64,000 bases of DNA from Candidatus Sulfopaludibacter sp. SbA3. Lineage in GTDB: Bacteria; Acidobacteriota; Vicinamibacteria; Vicinamibacterales; UBA2999. The notes beneath the pieces are model-generated. The model ran no database searches. It saw only the letters and a list, made by a program, of their open reading frames with translations, and was not told the DNA's origin. The position numbers and the translations under genes are program-made. Numbering within the stretch: the stretch's first letter is position 1; the number at the start of each line of letters is the position of its first letter. This document shows positions 25,157-33,528 of the stretch, piece after piece. Location of the stretch: the NCBI GenBank assembly GCA_945903265.1, contig CAMDNQ010000018.1, positions 1 through 64,000 of the forward strand, written 5' to 3'.

Positions 25157-26076
25157 ACGCAGAATGGCGGCGTGCGGCACTCGGGCTCATCGTGACGCTG
25201 ATGGCGTCAGCCACGATCGGCGACGCGCAGATTCCCCCGCCGCCCCCATCGTCCATCGGCGGCTGTTCGAATGAGGTCGCCTCGTTCCACACGTGCGCGC
25301 TCCAGAAAGCCAGGACGTTCACGCCGCCGCGCACGCAGAGCGGCAAGCCGAACCTTCAGGGGTACTGGCGGAGCCTCCTGACGCAGCCCTTCTCGATCGA
25401 GGGCGTCAAGGGAGACGAGCCGCTCGTCGGCGACCTGGTGATGCCATGGGAAGTCGCGCCCGGCATGATCGTAGACCCTCCGGACGGCAGGATTCCGTAT
25501 CAGCCGTGGGCCGCCGCCGTGGGGCGCCGCGGCGTCAACTTCGAAAAATTCATCGACCCGCGCACCGCCTGCGGCCCCGGCGGCGTGCCGCGGCTCGCGC
25601 TCCAGGACGTGAACCAGATCATCCAGCCGACCGGTGACGGCCATGTGGTCTGGCTGTTCGAGGACCATCACATCAACCGCGTCATCGCGATGGACGGAGG
25701 GCCGGCGCCAGGACCGGACATCAAGCTGAGAGTCGGCCACTCGCGCGGGCGGTGGGACGGCAACACGCTCGTCGTCGACGTGACAAACCTGAACGGCTTT
25801 ACCTGGTTCGATGACTCCGGGAATTTCTATACGGATACCGCGCATCTCGTGGAGCGCCTGACGCTGATCGATGCGGACACGATTCACTACGAGGTCACGG
25901 TGGAGGATCCGCGGACGTATACGCGCCCGTGGAAACTCGTATGGGCGCTCGTGCGCGAGAAGACGCCGGGATTCGAGCTGCTGGAAGAAGCGTGCTGGGA
26001 GGGGGAGCGTGACCTCCCCCTTATTCGTGAACAGGGCTTCCAGTATTACTTCGGAGAACCCTGGCAGGGCCGCTGA
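25153..26076 (+). CDS. Secreted GDSRGRWEG-family protein (D)
   Basis: Protein of 307 residues, signal peptide to about 24. It is the longest member: it has an extra Cys-containing insert near the N-terminus (GGCSNEVASFHTCALQKAR), then TQSGKPNLQGYW, GRIPYQPWA, GVPRLALQDVNQIIQP, GHSRGRWDGNTLVVDVTNLNGFTWFDDSGNFY and YTRPWKLVWALVREK. The motif varies (GHSRGRWDG). ATG 25153 overlaps the stop of C (ATGA), so C and D are an operon. Confidence 0.75.
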   Translation: MNAEWRRAALGLIVTLMASATIGDAQIPPPPPSSIGGCSNEVASFHTCALQKARTFTPPRTQSGKPNLQGYWRSLLTQPFSIEGVKGDEPLVGDLVMPWEVAPGMIVDPPDGRIPYQPWAAAVGRRGVNFEKFIDPRTACGPGGVPRLALQDVNQIIQPTGDGHVVWLFEDHHINRVIAMDGGPAPGPDIKLRVGHSRGRWDGNTLVVDVTNLNGFTWFDDSGNFYTDTAHLVERLTLIDADTIHYEVTVEDPRTYTRPWKLVWALVREKTPGFELLEEACWEGERDLPLIREQGFQYYFGEPWQGR

Positions 26077-26079
26077 TCG

Positions 26080-26484
26080 CTACCGCGGCGGCTGCGCGGC
26101 CGCGGGGCCGGACGCGGCGCCGAGGAAGAAGTTCCGTCCGTCGGCAAACTTGACCGTCGTGCCGCTGGCGGTCGGCGATCCGTTCTTCGCGCGGTAGCCC
26201 TCGACAACGATCTCCGTGGCGAGTGGGAAATCGGACTGCCGCAGCCCCTGACGCATCAGGGCATTAGGGCCGTTCGCCTCGATCGCCCAGTTGACCACCT
26301 TGCCAGCGACCGTGACGTCAATGTGCAGCCAGACGTGCGGATTCACCCACTCCATCTTCGTCAGCTTACCCCTCAGCGTGGTGGGCTGCTTGGCGTCGAA
26401 TTCAGCCGCGAACGAATGGTGCGCGACCGCCGTCAGCGGCCACACGAGGAAGAACGCCGCCGCAACGAGCAACAGTCTTTTCAT
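26080..26484 (-). CDS. DUF6152-type secreted protein
   Basis: Protein of 134 residues. Its signal peptide ends VAHHSFAAEFD, the DUF6152 hallmark with two His at the mature N-terminus, followed by LRGKLTKMEWVNPHVWLHIDV, a region ending GLRQSDFPLATEIVVEGYRAKNG, and FADGRNFFLG. The family is predicted to be a small beta-barrel; the role is unknown. ATG 26484 overlaps the stop of the next paralogue upstream. It is the last gene of a long minus-strand unit. Confidence 0.82.
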   Translation of the reverse strand: MKRLLLVAAAFFLVWPLTAVAHHSFAAEFDAKQPTTLRGKLTKMEWVNPHVWLHIDVTVAGKVVNWAIEANGPNALMRQGLRQSDFPLATEIVVEGYRAKNGSPTASGTTVKFADGRNFFLGAASGPAAAQPPR

Positions 26485-26873
26485 TTTTGCGGTCCCTCGG
26501 TCGCACCAAGAAAGAAGTTGCGCCCGTCGGCGAAGGTGACGGAACTGCCGTTGGCGCTCGGTGACCCGTTCTTCGCCTTGAATCCCTTGACCACGACCTC
26601 GCTGCCGAGTGGAAAATCGGCCTGCCGCAGGCCGCGACGCATCAGGGCGTTGGTCGCGCCGGTCTCCACAGCCCACGTCACGACTTTGCCGTCAGCCTCC
26701 ACCACGTCGATGTGCAGCCAGCCGTGCGGGTTGACCCACTCCATCTTCGACAGCTTGCCCTTGAGCGTGATGGGCGCGTTGCCGTCGAACTCGGCGGAGA
26801 ACGAATGATGGGCGGCCACCGGCGCCGCAAGCGCAAGGACCAGCGTGAGCACGACAGGCAACGGGACCTGCAT
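26481..26873 (-). CDS. DUF6152-type secreted protein
   Basis: Protein of 130 residues, tandem paralogue of the gene downstream, with HHSFSAEFD after the signal peptide, LKGKLSKMEWVNPHGWLHIDVV, GLRQADFPLGSEVVVKGFKAKNGSPSANG and FADGRNFFLG. GGAGG precedes ATG 26873. The strong identity shows recent duplication. The fixed His pair exposed after signal cleavage may bind metal; this is speculation. Confidence 0.82.
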   Translation of the reverse strand: MQVPLPVVLTLVLALAAPVAAHHSFSAEFDGNAPITLKGKLSKMEWVNPHGWLHIDVVEADGKVVTWAVETGATNALMRRGLRQADFPLGSEVVVKGFKAKNGSPSANGSSVTFADGRNFFLGATEGPQK

Positions 26874-26893
26874 GGAACAACCTCCGGATACGG

Positions 26894-27865
26894 TCACTTG
26901 GCGCGGCCGAGAAATCCCTGCGCCACCATCGCGATCTTGTAGACCGCGCCTCGTCCGACGACGTAGAGGGTTTTCTTGTCCGTGCCCGCAAAGGCAATCG
27001 CCTGCGGCGGCAGCGGAATGGGGATCGTGCCGAGGTGCTTCCCTTCCGGACTGAACACCTGTACGCCGACGCCGGTGGCCGCGTAGAAGCGACCGGCGGA
27101 GTCGACCGCGACGCCGTCGGCACCGCCCTGCGGCTCCCCCGCGGCATTGCGCGGCAGGCCGGCGAGCTCGGCCCACGTCCGCCCGTTGCGCAGCGAGCCG
27201 TCCGGCTGCACGTCGAACGCCGTGATCACGGGGCCATTCGTCGCGTAGAGAATCGTTTCGTCCGGGCTGAGCATCACGCCGTTGGGGCGCGTCACGTCCT
27301 CAGTGGCCACGACGAGTGTTCCGCCCGGCTGGATGTAGAACACCAGCGGCTTACGGCCGGCTGGAGCTGGACGGAATCTCGTGCTCACCTGGTCCGTGAA
27401 GTAGATGCCTCCCTTCTTGTCGGCCACCAGATCGTTCGGAAAAATCAGCGGCTGCCCGCCGTACTCCTCGGCGAGCGTCGCGCGCGTCGGCGCCAGCACG
27501 CCGATCCGCGGAATGCGCGACTGTGCCGCCAGCAGGCGTCCCTTCGGATCGTAGGCCAGGCCGATCGTCCGGTTGGTGTTGTCGAGATACGTGGTGATGT
27601 TGTCGTCCTTGTCGATCTTCACCAGGCGCCCGTCACCGGCGTCCTGCTCGGTGAAGAGCAGGCTCCCGTCCGGCATCGCGATCGGGCCCTCCGTCGCCAT
27701 GAACAGATCGCGAATGAGCTGGACGCGGGTCCCGCCCTTCACGACGCCGGCAATCTCGGGCGCGGTAGTCTCGGGCGGCGACTTCTCGATGGCGGCCTGG
27801 CTCCAGGCCGGCGGCGGCGAGAGCGTGAGCGCGAGCAGGAGGCCGGCGGCTGCGCGCACCATCAT
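26894..27865 (-). CDS. SMP-30/gluconolactonase-like propeller protein, exported
   Basis: Protein of 323 residues with a signal peptide (to about 23). Six-bladed propeller of the SMP-30/gluconolaconase type: FMATEGPIAMPDGSLLFTEQD, GRLLAAQS, IFPNDLVADKKGGIYFTD, TRPNGVMLSPDETILYATN and GGADGVAVDSAGRFYAA. Metal ligands expected at Glu in the first segment and Asn/Asp in PND and DGVAVD are present. Members hydrolyse lactones; the substrate here is unknown. It overlaps the upstream cytochrome gene by four bases. Confidence 0.84.
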   Translation of the reverse strand: MMVRAAAGLLLALTLSPPPAWSQAAIEKSPPETTAPEIAGVVKGGTRVQLIRDLFMATEGPIAMPDGSLLFTEQDAGDGRLVKIDKDDNITTYLDNTNRTIGLAYDPKGRLLAAQSRIPRIGVLAPTRATLAEEYGGQPLIFPNDLVADKKGGIYFTDQVSTRFRPAPAGRKPLVFYIQPGGTLVVATEDVTRPNGVMLSPDETILYATNGPVITAFDVQPDGSLRNGRTWAELAGLPRNAAGEPQGGADGVAVDSAGRFYAATGVGVQVFSPEGKHLGTIPIPLPPQAIAFAGTDKKTLYVVGRGAVYKIAMVAQGFLGRAK

Positions 27866-29004
27866 GCCCTCGGCCGTGTGTACGGGGCCGGCCGCGCGAA
27901 CCGCGATGCATCAACCGCGGCGTTTGGCTGCACGTCGGTGAGTTCGACTGTCATCTGCATGTAGGTCTGCGAGACCTTGCGGGTGAACGGGATCTTCACG
28001 CCCTGGACTTCGCGGTAGTCGCTGTAGTCAATCTGCGTCGGGACGAAGCCGACCGGCGTGCGCGTGAAGCGAATCATGCGGACCAGCAGTCCCGCCTCGT
28101 CGAAATAGAAATGGGCGACCGGCTGGCCGGCCGCATCCATTCCCTGCAGGACGATAACCTCCGCGCCGTCGATGGCGGTGCGGCCTCCGCGCCACTGCGG
28201 GAACGCCTGTCGAAGGCCGGTGGGAAACGCGGCCATCGCCTCGAGCCTGGCGCGATCGAGATTGCCTTCCGTCAGGATCAGCAGCGGCAGCGGGGTGTCA
28301 GGACCCGACATCCATCCACTCGTGCCGTCGAATACGCGCGTACTCACCCCCGTCGAGAAGTGCACAACCATCGTCTGCTGACCGGGAGCGCGGCCGTAGA
28401 GTTCTACCGGCACCTTGTCGAACGACGTGTCGAACCCGGCGTAGGTGCCCTTCGCGGTGTAGCTGGTGAACTTGGCCAGGCGCTCCGCGCCGCCGAGCGC
28501 CTGAATGTATTTCCCGAAGATCGCGTCGGGCGTCTGGCGCGCGTCGGTCGGAAAATCGCGCAGGTTCGGATTCTCGGTCGGCTCGCCGTACTGCACCATG
28601 AAGTCGGGATCGCTGCTCGGCGCGTTGTTCCCCTGGTGGCACGTGAAGCAGGTGACGCGCGTCTGGCCGGCAAAGTAGCGCCGGTTCAGATCGTTCATCA
28701 TCACGATCATCTGCCGCGCCTTCTGAATGCGCGGCGTCGGCAGCGCAAACGCCGTCTTGTCGAAGTAGGCCTTCGAGTCGTGGCAGTAGGTGCAGTCGTT
28801 CCCCATCGCATTCGCGAACATCCCCATCGCATCGAAGAACGTATCGACAGGAATGCCGCGCAGCAGCGTGACGGTCTTGAAGACATCGTCGGTGAGCGGG
28901 ATTCGTTCGGGGGCGGCCGCCGCCGGCTTCGGGGCCTGCGCCGAGACACCCGCGCCGAGTAACGCCGTGACGCCGAGAACCGCGAGACCGAGGAACCTGC
29001 GCAT
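27862..29004 (-). CDS. Reaction-centre-type c cytochrome with C-terminal domain
   Basis: Exported protein of 380 residues (signal peptide to about 23). It has two haem motifs, CTYCH and CFTCH, in the context typical of photosynthetic reaction-centre cytochrome subunits (MGMFANAMGNDCTYCH; RRYFAGQTRVTCFTCHQGN). After about residue 150 comes a beta-rich lipoprotein-carrier-like domain (IDYSDYREVQGVKIPFTRKV). Four haems are usual for the reaction-centre subunit; this has two and no photosynthesis genes are near. Such proteins are common in non-phototrophic Acidobacteriota. Role inferred as periplasmic electron acceptor. Confidence 0.8.
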   Translation of the reverse strand: MRRFLGLAVLGVTALLGAGVSAQAPKPAAAAPERIPLTDDVFKTVTLLRGIPVDTFFDAMGMFANAMGNDCTYCHDSKAYFDKTAFALPTPRIQKARQMIVMMNDLNRRYFAGQTRVTCFTCHQGNNAPSSDPDFMVQYGEPTENPNLRDFPTDARQTPDAIFGKYIQALGGAERLAKFTSYTAKGTYAGFDTSFDKVPVELYGRAPGQQTMVVHFSTGVSTRVFDGTSGWMSGPDTPLPLLILTEGNLDRARLEAMAAFPTGLRQAFPQWRGGRTAIDGAEVIVLQGMDAAGQPVAHFYFDEAGLLVRMIRFTRTPVGFVPTQIDYSDYREVQGVKIPFTRKVSQTYMQMTVELTDVQPNAAVDASRFARPAPYTRPRA

Positions 29005-29012
29005 ATGCCTCC

Positions 29013-30323
29013 TTACTTCCACGCGGAATATACAGGCTTTCCGATCAGAAACGCCGGATTGGCGCCGGCGCGGGGGCTGAATTTCTGGAACCGCCCTGAA
29101 TCGACCTCGGCCACGTAGAGATTCCCCTCCTGGTCGACGCTCATGCCGTGAACGCCCCAGACGGTGCCCGGAAAATCGGCGACGGTGCCCCATGAGTAGA
29201 TCAGGCGGCCGTCGAGGTCGTACTTCAGCATCTTGTGGGTGTTGCGGTCGAAGGTCGCCAGCGTCCGATCGGCCGAAATCTCGACGAAGTGCAGGCTCGA
29301 CGGATTGACATTGATCTTCCACTCCGACAGGTACTTGCCGTTCTCGTCGAAAATCTGAATGCGGTGGTTGTCGCGGTCGTTGACGAAGACGCGCCGCGTC
29401 TCGACGTCCACGGCGACGCCGTGCACGTTGTTCATGTAGCCAGGCCGGGTCTCCTTACCGGATTCCCCGCGCATCCCGAAATCGAACAGGAACGTGCCGC
29501 TCGCGTCGAACTTGGCAACGCGTGTCCCGTTGTATCCGTCAGAGACGTAGAAGCTGCCGTCGGGCATCCACGCCATGAACGTCGGCCGGTCGAAGTGCGT
29601 GCCGTCGGCGCCCGCCACGTTCGGCGTGCCGATCGTCTGCACGAGCGTCTTGCCGTCGTTCGTGAACTTGTAGATGGCATGCGTGTGGTCGTCGACCACC
29701 CAGACATGCTTCTGAGCGTCGTACGGACTGACGTAGACGGCATGCGGGCGCTTCATCATCGAGTCCCACTGCGTCCACCCCTCGAGGATGTCGCCCTGGG
29801 CGTTGACGACGACGATCGAGTGCTCCCACCGGGCATCGACGCCGAGCTCGCGGTACGGAGGCGCGGACCCGCGCCACAAGTCCATCCCCTTCGCCGGATC
29901 CGAGCCCGATCCGCCGCCGCCCGGGGGCGTCAGCTGGTTGGCATTCCTGAACGGCACGCCGCCGATCGGAAACTCGACGCTTGGCCCGAGTTTCATTCTC
30001 GACGGCCGCTGGATGTTCGGCAGCTCGCCTCCACCCAGCAGATACACGCGGTTCGGGCTCTCGGCGAAAATGCCGCGCGCGCTGCCGTACGTCCACCCTT
30101 CGTGACCGGGCAGCGTCGCCAGGTCCTTCGGCCAGCCTTCGACCACGTCGTACGGACCGGAAATGTCCTGCGCGCCGATTGCGTCGGCCACAGCCGATGC
30201 GGAGGCCGGAGCCGCCGCTGCCGTCGCGGGCTCGGCGTCGCCAGACATCATCCGGTCGCCGAGCGGAATACCGATCGCAAGGCCGATCGCCAGCGCGAGC
30301 AACGCGATGATCATTTTTGACAT
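29013..30323 (-). CDS. NHL-repeat beta-propeller protein, exported or anchored
   Basis: Protein of 436 residues with an N-terminal hydrophobic segment (about 4-20) that may be a signal anchor. Then a propeller with NHL-type blades: HAVYVSPYDAQKHVWVVDDHTHAIYKF, GSFYVSDGYNGTRVAKFD, HGVAVDVETRRVFVNDRDNHRIQIFDENGKYL, WGVHGMSVDQEGNLYVAEVDSGRFQKF. Related to peptidyl-glycine lyase-like propellers, but no catalytic motif can be assigned. ATG 30323 is preceded by GAGG. Gap of 8 bases to the cytochrome gene suggests joint function. Confidence 0.8.
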   Translation of the reverse strand: MSKMIIALLALAIGLAIGIPLGDRMMSGDAEPATAAAAPASASAVADAIGAQDISGPYDVVEGWPKDLATLPGHEGWTYGSARGIFAESPNRVYLLGGGELPNIQRPSRMKLGPSVEFPIGGVPFRNANQLTPPGGGGSGSDPAKGMDLWRGSAPPYRELGVDARWEHSIVVVNAQGDILEGWTQWDSMMKRPHAVYVSPYDAQKHVWVVDDHTHAIYKFTNDGKTLVQTIGTPNVAGADGTHFDRPTFMAWMPDGSFYVSDGYNGTRVAKFDASGTFLFDFGMRGESGKETRPGYMNNVHGVAVDVETRRVFVNDRDNHRIQIFDENGKYLSEWKINVNPSSLHFVEISADRTLATFDRNTHKMLKYDLDGRLIYSWGTVADFPGTVWGVHGMSVDQEGNLYVAEVDSGRFQKFSPRAGANPAFLIGKPVYSAWK

Positions 30324-30330
30324 GGATGCC

Positions 30331-31152
30331 TCAGGCGGTGAATGTGACGGTGAGCGGCGCCAGATCGAGACCGCTGGCTTCAACGCGCCAGGTCTCGCCG
30401 GCGCTCACAAGCGGAGGAACCGTGAGCGACCCGGTCGTGATGACCTCTCCGGCGCGCAGCGGCTCGGGCCCGCGCTGGTCCGGCAGCGCCGACAGGAACT
30501 CCGCCATGCAGAGCGCGGGATTCTCGAGCACGTTCTTGCCCCCCCCTTCCTGCACGACCTCGCCGTTCTTCGAGAGCTTCACGGTAAACGCCCCGAGCTG
30601 CTCCACCAGCGCCGCCGCGTCTTCCTTGCGAACCTGGCGCGGCTCACCGATGAGCAGTGCCGCATGCAGGCCGAGCGATGCCATGAAATCACCCGGCTGG
30701 AATTTCCATTCCGGATAGGGACAATCCACGATCTCGAACCCGAACGCGATCCATTCGCTGGCTTCGATTGCCGCGATCGGGTCCGCTGACGCCGGCACCG
30801 ACTTCAGCTTCAGGACGACCTCGGGTTCGATTTTCGGCGCCCGCATCCGCGCGACCGACAGCGTGCCGGAGCCGTTCTTCGCGTAGTGGACCGTGTCGTC
30901 GTACATGCTGGCCCACACCAGCGTCTTCATCTTGAGGGCACGCCAGAGGGCGCGGTTTCCAAGGCCGATCTTCCGGCCGACCGTCGTGCGCCCGCCCGCA
31001 CGGCGCAGGCGCACGATCTCCGCTTCGACCGCATAGCCGGTATCGAGATCGCAGCCGCCTTCACGCGCCGACGGCGCGACCGGAATGGATTTACCTGTTG
31101 AAAACGCGTCGAGCATCTCGCGCGCGAGCGCACTTACCTGTGTGTCAGCCAT
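30331..31152 (-). CDS. 2-keto-4-pentenoate hydratase / FAH-family enzyme
   Basis: Cytoplasmic enzyme of 273 residues in the hydratase/decarboxylase branch of the fumarylacetoacetate hydrolase superfamily (MhpD/DmpE/HpcG). It shows GYAVEAEIVRLRRAGGRTTVGRKIGLGN, IEPEVVLKL with the metal-binding Glu pair, GFEIVDCPYPEWKF and GEVITTGSL. These enzymes hydrate 2-hydroxypentadienoates in meta-cleavage of aromatics. No extradiol dioxygenase is adjacent, so the pathway is unclear. ATG 31152 is preferred to ATG 31161 as GGAG lies just before it. Confidence 0.83.
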   Translation of the reverse strand: MADTQVSALAREMLDAFSTGKSIPVAPSAREGGCDLDTGYAVEAEIVRLRRAGGRTTVGRKIGLGNRALWRALKMKTLVWASMYDDTVHYAKNGSGTLSVARMRAPKIEPEVVLKLKSVPASADPIAAIEASEWIAFGFEIVDCPYPEWKFQPGDFMASLGLHAALLIGEPRQVRKEDAAALVEQLGAFTVKLSKNGEVVQEGGGKNVLENPALCMAEFLSALPDQRGPEPLRAGEVITTGSLTVPPLVSAGETWRVEASGLDLAPLTVTFTA

Positions 31153-31163
31153 TGTCTCCATCC

Positions 31164-31183
31164 GCGCACGCTGAAGCGTGCGC
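31164..31183. repeat. REP-like palindrome 1
   Basis: GCGCACGC-TGAA-GCGTGCGC, a perfect 8-bp stem with a four-base loop, between the hydratase and the transporter genes. The string GTGCGCTCTACA follows and recurs at about 31214. Confidence 0.55.
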
Positions 31184-31235
31184 TCTACATTCGTTGCTGG
31201 TGCAACCTGAACCGTGCGCTCTACACGTCCGTAGC

Positions 31236-31255
31236 GCGCAGGCTTTAGCCTGCGC
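31236..31255. repeat. REP-like palindrome 2
   Basis: GCGCAGGCT-TT-AGCCTGCGC, a 9-bp stem overlapping the 3-prime end of the transporter gene. With palindrome 1 it makes a pair 53 bases apart, the usual arrangement of REP/BIME elements. Confidence 0.55.
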
Positions 31256-32474
31256 TCGGCGCCGGTATCGGTTCGGCGCGCTTGACCGGCGCACCGGCCG
31301 CTCGCAAGCCTACCGCGAGCACGGCAGCGATGAGCGCCAGTGCCGCGCTGCCGTAAAACGCCGCCGTCCAGCTGCCGAACCGCTCAAACAGGAGCGCCGC
31401 CAGGCCGCCGCCGACAATCGACGCGACGCCCTTCGCCGTGTACATCACGGCGTAGTTCGACGTCGCGTTCTTCGTCCCGAAATAATCACCCGTCAGCGAG
31501 GGAAACAGCGAGTAGATCTCGCCCCAGGTGAAGTAGACGAGCACGAGCGTCGTCGCGAACCAGATCGCCGAGAGATGGCCCACGCCCAGGACCAGCAGCA
31601 GTGCGGCCGCCTGCAGCACGAACGCAATGATCATCGATTTTTCGCGCCCGATCTTGTCTGACGCCCAGCCCCAGAAGATGCGGCTTGCGGCGTTGGCGAG
31701 CGGGCTCACCGAGGCCGCCAGCGTCAGCGCCGCAATGGGGAGGCCCCACGACGCCGCCATCGGGCCTGCCTGCGCTGTCACCATCAGTCCGCCAATGGCC
31801 ATCATGACGAACATCGCGTACATGACCAGGAAGTGGGGCGTGCGCACCATCTCGGCGGTGGTGAACTGGGGCTTCGCCGCCGCCGCTTTCGCCGCCGTCG
31901 ACGCGGGCGCGGTGTGCGGCGGGTGGCGGAGGAACTGCGCGACGATGAAAATCACGCCGCCCTGGAGCAGGCCGGTGTAGAGAAACGCCTCGCGATACCC
32001 CTGGTTCGCGATGATGCTCGAGATGACGGGAATGAAGAGCGCCGTGCCGCCGCCGAACCCGGCCGCGATCACCCCCGAGGCGAATCCGCGCCGATCGTGG
32101 AACCACTTGAGCGCCCCGCCGATGCAGCCGCTGTAGACGAACGCCGCGCCCGTGCCGGCCAGAGCGTACAGCGCATACAGCATCGGAATCGAGGTCGCGT
32201 AGCCCATGCCCGCCCAGCCGAGGCCGCACAGCAGGCCGGCGGCGGTGATGAAGCCGCGCGGGCCAAGCCGATCAATCAGCCAGCCGTCGAGCGGCTGCAC
32301 CCAGGTCTGGAACAGGATGAAGACCGTGAACGCCCACTGCACCTCCGCCAGCGTCCAGCCATTGCCTTCGCGCAGCGGATTGACGAACAACGTCCAGGCG
32401 TACTGGAGGTTGGCGATCATGATCATGGCAACGAGCGACGCACCGAGCTGGAACCAGCGGTTGTTCACGTTCAC
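31245..32474 (-). CDS. MFS transporter, oxalate/formate antiporter (OFA) family
   Basis: Inner-membrane transporter of 409 residues with 12 helices. Segments typical of the OFA family are NLQYAWTLFVNPLREGNGWTLAEVQWAFTVFILFQTWVQPLDGWLIDRLGPR near the N-terminus and GALKWFHDRRGFASGVIAAGFGGG. Oxalate:formate exchange is the type activity, but the family also carries other small carboxylates. The nearby oxalyl-CoA-synthetase-like ligase and malate synthase make oxalate or glyoxylate plausible. It is in the minus-strand unit, 27 bases after the PanE-like gene. Confidence 0.84.
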   Translation of the reverse strand: MNVNNRWFQLGASLVAMIMIANLQYAWTLFVNPLREGNGWTLAEVQWAFTVFILFQTWVQPLDGWLIDRLGPRGFITAAGLLCGLGWAGMGYATSIPMLYALYALAGTGAAFVYSGCIGGALKWFHDRRGFASGVIAAGFGGGTALFIPVISSIIANQGYREAFLYTGLLQGGVIFIVAQFLRHPPHTAPASTAAKAAAAKPQFTTAEMVRTPHFLVMYAMFVMMAIGGLMVTAQAGPMAASWGLPIAALTLAASVSPLANAASRIFWGWASDKIGREKSMIIAFVLQAAALLLVLGVGHLSAIWFATTLVLVYFTWGEIYSLFPSLTGDYFGTKNATSNYAVMYTAKGVASIVGGGLAALLFERFGSWTAAFYGSAALALIAAVLAVGLRAAGAPVKRAEPIPAPSAG

Positions 32475-32501
32475 GACCGACCTCCGTGTGGTGACGTTGT
32501 G

Positions 32502-33503
32502 CTATCCGCCGACGGCCGCGGGCGCAGGCGTCCGCGGGGCAATGCGATCGTTCAGAATCGACGCACACGCGTAGACCGCGCGCGTCGTCGGCATGGCGAT
32601 GCCCAGCTTGTCGCCCAGTTCGATGACGGCGCCCACCACCGCCTCCAGCTCCATGCGGCGGCCTGCCTCGACGTCCTGCAGCATGGAGGTCTTGTGCTCG
32701 CCCACTTTCGCGGCGCCGGCGATCCGCTGATCGATCGTGATGGGCATCTCGATGCCCAGACGGTTCGCCACGGCCTCGACTTCGCGCATGCTCTCGCGCA
32801 CGAGCTGCGACACTTCGGGGTGCTGCGCCATCTGCACGAGCGTGGCGCCGGTCAGCGCGCTGATGGGATTGAAGGTGGCGTTGCCGAGAAGCTTGACCCA
32901 GATTTCCTGACGGAACTTCGTGCTGACCGGGCAGCGCAGGCCGGCCGCGATCAGCGCCTGCGCCACGCGCGTGCACCGCTCGGACTTCGTGCCATCCGGC
33001 TCGCCGAAGCTGATGCGGTTCCCCTCGATGTGGCGGATAACGCCCGGCGCCTCGATCTCGGTGGCGAAGTAGGCGATCGATCCGATCACCCGGTGCGGTT
33101 CGATCGCGTTGGTGATGACGCCGCCGGGATCAACGCGCTCGAGCCTCAGGCCGTCGAGCTCGCCGCCATGCTGCTGGAAGTACCACCAGGGAATGCCGTT
33201 CTGCGTGCTGACGACGACGGTGTCGGTCCCGAAGAGCGGGCGCAGCTGCGGGGCGAGATCCGTAAGGCCGTGCGCTTTGACGCCCAGAAAGACGACGTCG
33301 GCCACGCCGATCTCCGCGAGCGAGCCCGACACCTGCGGACGAACTTCGAACTCTTCTTCCGCGCCGACGACCTTGAGCCCGCGATCGCGCATCGCCTGCA
33401 GATGCGCCCCGCGCGCGAACAGCACGACGTCGGCGCCCGCCTTGGCGAGCCTGGCGCCGATGTAGCCGCCGATCGCACCGGCGCCAGCGATGACGATCTT
33501 CAC
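32502..33503 (-). CDS. Ketopantoate-reductase-family dehydrogenase (PanE/ApbA)
   Basis: NADPH-dependent 2-oxoacid reductase-like enzyme of 333 residues. The Rossmann motif GAGAIGGYIGARLAKAGADV opens the protein, the catalytic Lys lies in KFRQEIWVKLLGNATFNPISALTG, and the C-domain has RMELEAVVGAVIELG. Family members reduce ketopantoate; paralogues in catabolic operons act on other 2-oxo acids or CoA-linked substrates. Being in a unit with a CoA ligase and malate synthase favours a catabolic role over pantothenate synthesis. This is inference. Confidence 0.83.
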   Translation of the reverse strand: MKIVIAGAGAIGGYIGARLAKAGADVVLFARGAHLQAMRDRGLKVVGAEEEFEVRPQVSGSLAEIGVADVVFLGVKAHGLTDLAPQLRPLFGTDTVVVSTQNGIPWWYFQQHGGELDGLRLERVDPGGVITNAIEPHRVIGSIAYFATEIEAPGVIRHIEGNRISFGEPDGTKSERCTRVAQALIAAGLRCPVSTKFRQEIWVKLLGNATFNPISALTGATLVQMAQHPEVSQLVRESMREVEAVANRLGIEMPITIDQRIAGAAKVGEHKTSMLQDVEAGRRMELEAVVGAVIELGDKLGIAMPTTRAVYACASILNDRIAPRTPAPAAVGG

Positions 33504-33528
33504 AGCCCTGCTTTCAAATTGGCGGCCT

